Part shown: positions 60,741 to 64,000 of the stretch, one piece after another | Layout: each line of letters starts with the position of its first letter | Position numbering within the stretch: position 1 is the first letter of the stretch | Assembly (NCBI RefSeq): GCF_900107175.1 | Contig: NZ_FNOZ01000013.1 | Coordinates: 1-64,000 of the forward strand | DNA length: 64,000 nucleotides | DNA from: Modestobacter sp. DSM 44400 | Lineage (GTDB): Bacteria; Actinomycetota; Actinomycetes; Mycobacteriales; Geodermatophilaceae | Direction of reading: 5' to 3' | Notes under the pieces: model-generated | Told to the model about the DNA's origin: nothing | Seen by the model: only the letters and a program-made list of their open reading frames with translations | Database searches by the model: none | Made by a program: the position numbers and the translations under genes

Positions 60741-61906
60741 ACGGTCGCCGAGTACGCCGTGCCCGCGCTGTCGGTCCAGGAGACGGCGACCTGGTCGCCG
60801 GGGTCGAGGTCGGCCAACGCGGTGGTCACGGCGTCCGCCGAGGTGACCGCCGTCCCGCCGATCGTGGCGAGCACGTCACCAGCCGTCAGCCCGGCCTCGT
60901 CGGCCGGGCCGCCGGGAACCACGCCAGCGACCGTCGAACCGCCGGTACCCCCGAGCAGCGAGACCCCGAGGAACGCCGGGTAGCCCTGGTGGACGGTCCC
61001 GTCGTCGACCCCGGCCCCGATCTGACCGGTGATCTCCAGGGCGGTCGTGATCGGCACGGCGTAGGCCTGCCCTCCGGTGCTGGACGCGGCGGTGTCCATG
61101 CCGATGACCTCACCGTCGGCGTCGAACAGGGGGCCACCGGAGTCGCCGGCCACAACGTCGGCGGCGATCTGGATCAGGCCGGTCAGCTGCTCGGCGTTGC
61201 TGCCGGTCTCGTCGGTGGCGGTGATCGACTGGTCGAGTGCGGTCACCGAGCCGGCCGCGGCGCTGGTGGAGTCCACGTCGCCGCCGGCGTTGCCGACCGC
61301 CGTGACCTCGTCGCCGATGGCCGCGGCGTCCCTGCTGACCGGCACGGTGTCCAGCCCGAACGCGTCGGTCAGCTGGAGGACGGCGACGTCGTCGGTCGGG
61401 TCGGTGCCGACGACGGTGGCGTCGTAGGTGGCCCCGGTGCTGAGGACCGTCACGGTGATGCTCGTGGCGCCTTGGACGACGTGGTTGTTGGTGAGCACCT
61501 CGCCGTCGGAGGTCAGCACCATGCCGGTGCCGGCGGCCGACGCGTTCTGGTAGCCCAGGCCGGTGGTGATGTCGACGACGCCGACCACCTGGTCCGACGT
61601 CGCCGTCGCCGCGGCGGTAACCGCGGAGCCGCTCGAGGTGGAGCCGCCGTAGGCGCCCACGCTCCCGGAGCCGTCGCCGCCCAAACGGCCACCCAAGCCG
61701 CCGAACCCGGCGCCGGGGCCGAATGCGGTCACGGCCGGCTCGGCTACCACCGACGACGCGGCAGTCGACGTGCTGCTGCCTTGGGCCGCCTGGAGGCCGA
61801 GGACGGTGCTGGCGGCGATGCCGACCATGCCGAGCGTGCCGACCGCGACGACCCGGGTGCGCCGGCGCTGCTGAGTGGGGATGGGCGCGGCTGCTGTCTC
61901 TGTCAC
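60713..61906 (-). CDS. HtrA-like trypsin-fold serine protease with PDZ domain
   Basis: A 397-residue membrane-anchored protease. A basic N-terminus and one transmembrane segment (about 18-40) precede a Gly/Ser-rich linker. The protease domain has VLTNNHVVQG (His142), DDVAVLQL (Asp173) and VAGDSGGPLFD (Ser256). A PDZ domain (about 300-395) follows: GVVPGGPADEAGLTAGDVLA and DLDPGDQVAVSW. It degrades or refolds damaged proteins outside the membrane. GTG 61906 follows a G-rich stretch (CTGGGGGC). It overlaps the decayed end of the XRE-MNT remnant by about 28 bp. Confidence 0.95.
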   Translation of the reverse strand: MTETAAAPIPTQQRRRTRVVAVGTLGMVGIAASTVLGLQAAQGSSTSTAASSVVAEPAVTAFGPGAGFGGLGGRLGGDGSGSVGAYGGSTSSGSAVTAAATATSDQVVGVVDITTGLGYQNASAAGTGMVLTSDGEVLTNNHVVQGATSITVTVLSTGATYDATVVGTDPTDDVAVLQLTDAFGLDTVPVSRDAAAIGDEVTAVGNAGGDVDSTSAAAGSVTALDQSITATDETGSNAEQLTGLIQIAADVVAGDSGGPLFDADGEVIGMDTAASSTGGQAYAVPITTALEITGQIGAGVDDGTVHQGYPAFLGVSLLGGTGGSTVAGVVPGGPADEAGLTAGDVLATIGGTAVTSADAVTTALADLDPGDQVAVSWTDSAGTAYSATVTLASGPAD

Positions 61907-62111
61907 GCCCCCAGGAGACGACGCCGATCCCAGCGCAAGCTGTGCGCTTCCTCCGAGATCGCTGCGAGCGCTGGCCGTCGTCCACAGCGGAAAGCCCCGT
62001 CCACAGATCAGCCACGACCGTGGTCCCGGGCTCGCGCGCCGAGCACCGTGGGGACATCCCGGCAGGCCGCCGGGCGCGCCGACCCGGCGTCCGACCTTCC
62101 TGAGGAGCACC

Positions 62112-62645
62112 GTGAACGACACCCACATCACCGTCGTTGGCAACGTCGTCGACACTCCGCGCCGCAACCGGCTGAGCACCGGCTCGGTGACCAACTTCCG
62201 GCTGGCCTCCACGGCCCGGCGCTTCGACGGCGAGGCGAAGGACTTCGTCGACGGCGCCACCCTCTGGATCGACGTCGCCTGCTGGGGCGAGCTCGGCGGC
62301 AACGTCGCGCACAGCGTCAGCAAGGGCGATCCGGTCATCGTCCAGGGCACGATCGCGACCGACAGCTGGGAGACCGACGCCGGCCGCCGCAGTGCGGCGA
62401 AGATCAAGGCCACCTCGGTGGGGCTGAACCTGGCGCGCGGGTGGGCGGAGTTCCACCGGCCGAGCCGGAACACCTCGCCGGCGGAGCTCGTCCCGCCCGA
62501 GGTCGGCGAGCCCGGCGACCCGGGGGAGTCGCCCCTCGGCGACCTGGCCAACCGGTCGACGGATTACCAGGACGACTCCGCGACGTTGCACGGCGAGAGC
62601 GCCGACGACCTCGCCGCCGCGCAGGCACTCGAGCCCGCTCGGTGA
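62112..62645 (+). CDS. single-stranded DNA-binding protein (Ssb paralogue)
   Basis: A 177-residue OB-fold SSB: ITVVGNVVDTPRRNRLSTGS, VTNFRLASTARRFD, LWIDVACWGELGGNVAHSVS, KGDPVIVQGTIATDSWETDA and KIKATSVGLNLARG. The C-terminal tail is acidic but lacks the usual DDDIPF end (it ends ALEPAR). This fits the accessory SsbB-type proteins of actinobacteria rather than the replicative SSB. GTG 62112 follows GAGGAG. It stands alone between the divergent protease gene and ettA. Confidence 0.92.
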   Translation: MNDTHITVVGNVVDTPRRNRLSTGSVTNFRLASTARRFDGEAKDFVDGATLWIDVACWGELGGNVAHSVSKGDPVIVQGTIATDSWETDAGRRSAAKIKATSVGLNLARGWAEFHRPSRNTSPAELVPPEVGEPGDPGESPLGDLANRSTDYQDDSATLHGESADDLAAAQALEPAR

Positions 62646-62686
62646 CGTGAGCCTCCACGACTGGGAGGATCGGCGCTGAGAACGCA

Positions 62687-62729
62687 GGGGGCGGGGCTCG
62701 AGACTCGGACGCAGCCCGGCCCCGCCCCC
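62687..62729 (+). terminator. hairpin between ssb and ettA
   Basis: GGGGGCGGGGC (62687-62697) pairs over 11 bp with GCCCCGCCCCC (62719-62729), loop 21 nt. It lies 41 bp after the ssb stop and 31 bp before ettA. Confidence 0.8.
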
Positions 62730-62760
62730 ACTCGCGACGCGACGGAAGGCTCCATACCCA

Positions 62761-64000
<1,240 letters not shown>

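Overview
The window is very GC-rich actinobacterial chromosome with strong G/C preference at third codon positions. A fused F420 synthase FbiC, an EttA-type ABC-F protein, Actinobacteria-style ECF sigma factors and many GTG starts suggest a soil or rock-dwelling actinomycete. Geodermatophilaceae (Blastococcus, Geodermatophilus, Modestobacter) is my best guess, by inference only. The left edge cuts an IS5-type transposase and the right edge cuts ettA.

Layout. 0.3-20 kb is mostly intact: fbiC, flavin and disulfide oxidoreductases, a YciI-ECF sigma pair, an SGNH hydrolase, a GGDEF-EAL protein, a lipoprotein, a DUF427 protein, an LLM flavoprotein, a CitE-like lyase, and a reductase/redoxin/TetR group with clear operators. 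A coupled operon VKOR - alpha/beta hydrolase - DehI dehalogenase closes this part. 20-34 kb is a thiol/redox region with a CoA-disulfide-reductase-like enzyme, DUF427 proteins, a glutaredoxin-membrane-DUF427 fusion and an AhpD-like protein. Many broken genes are interleaved: GH15, a MerA-like reductase, glutaredoxin, HAD, an ArsM-like methyltransferase, an FAD oxidoreductase and an MFS fragment. 30.9-43 kb carries a radical SAM protein, a metallophosphoesterase-radical SAM fusion, a TIGR04283-like glycosyltransferase, an MFS exporter, broken redoxin and FAD enzymes, and a sigma/anti-sigma/disulfide-reductase operon. 43.2-47.8 kb is a mercury-type locus: MerR, a MerR-type promoter with a long spacer, merA with one frameshift, a second reductase and an MFS exporter, followed by tRNA-Arg(TCT).

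48.2-50.3 kb is a graveyard of IS1380, PucR, aldehyde dehydrogenase and permease fragments. 50.1-60 kb encodes what reads as the arginine 2-monooxygenase (arginine oxygenase) catabolic route: PucR regulator, GABA transaminase, aldehyde dehydrogenase, NCS1 permease, amidase and ureohydrolase. The first enzyme, a flavin amine monooxygenase, survives only as a pseudogene with an in-frame TGA and a frameshift. 60.7-64 kb returns to housekeeping genes: HtrA-like protease, Ssb and EttA.

The main theme is a metal/thiol accessory region, perhaps organoarsenic or heavy-metal handling, undergoing decay with duplicated fragments. Core genes on both sides are undamaged, which argues for real decay over uniform sequencing error, though single-base indels in G-runs need read-level checking.
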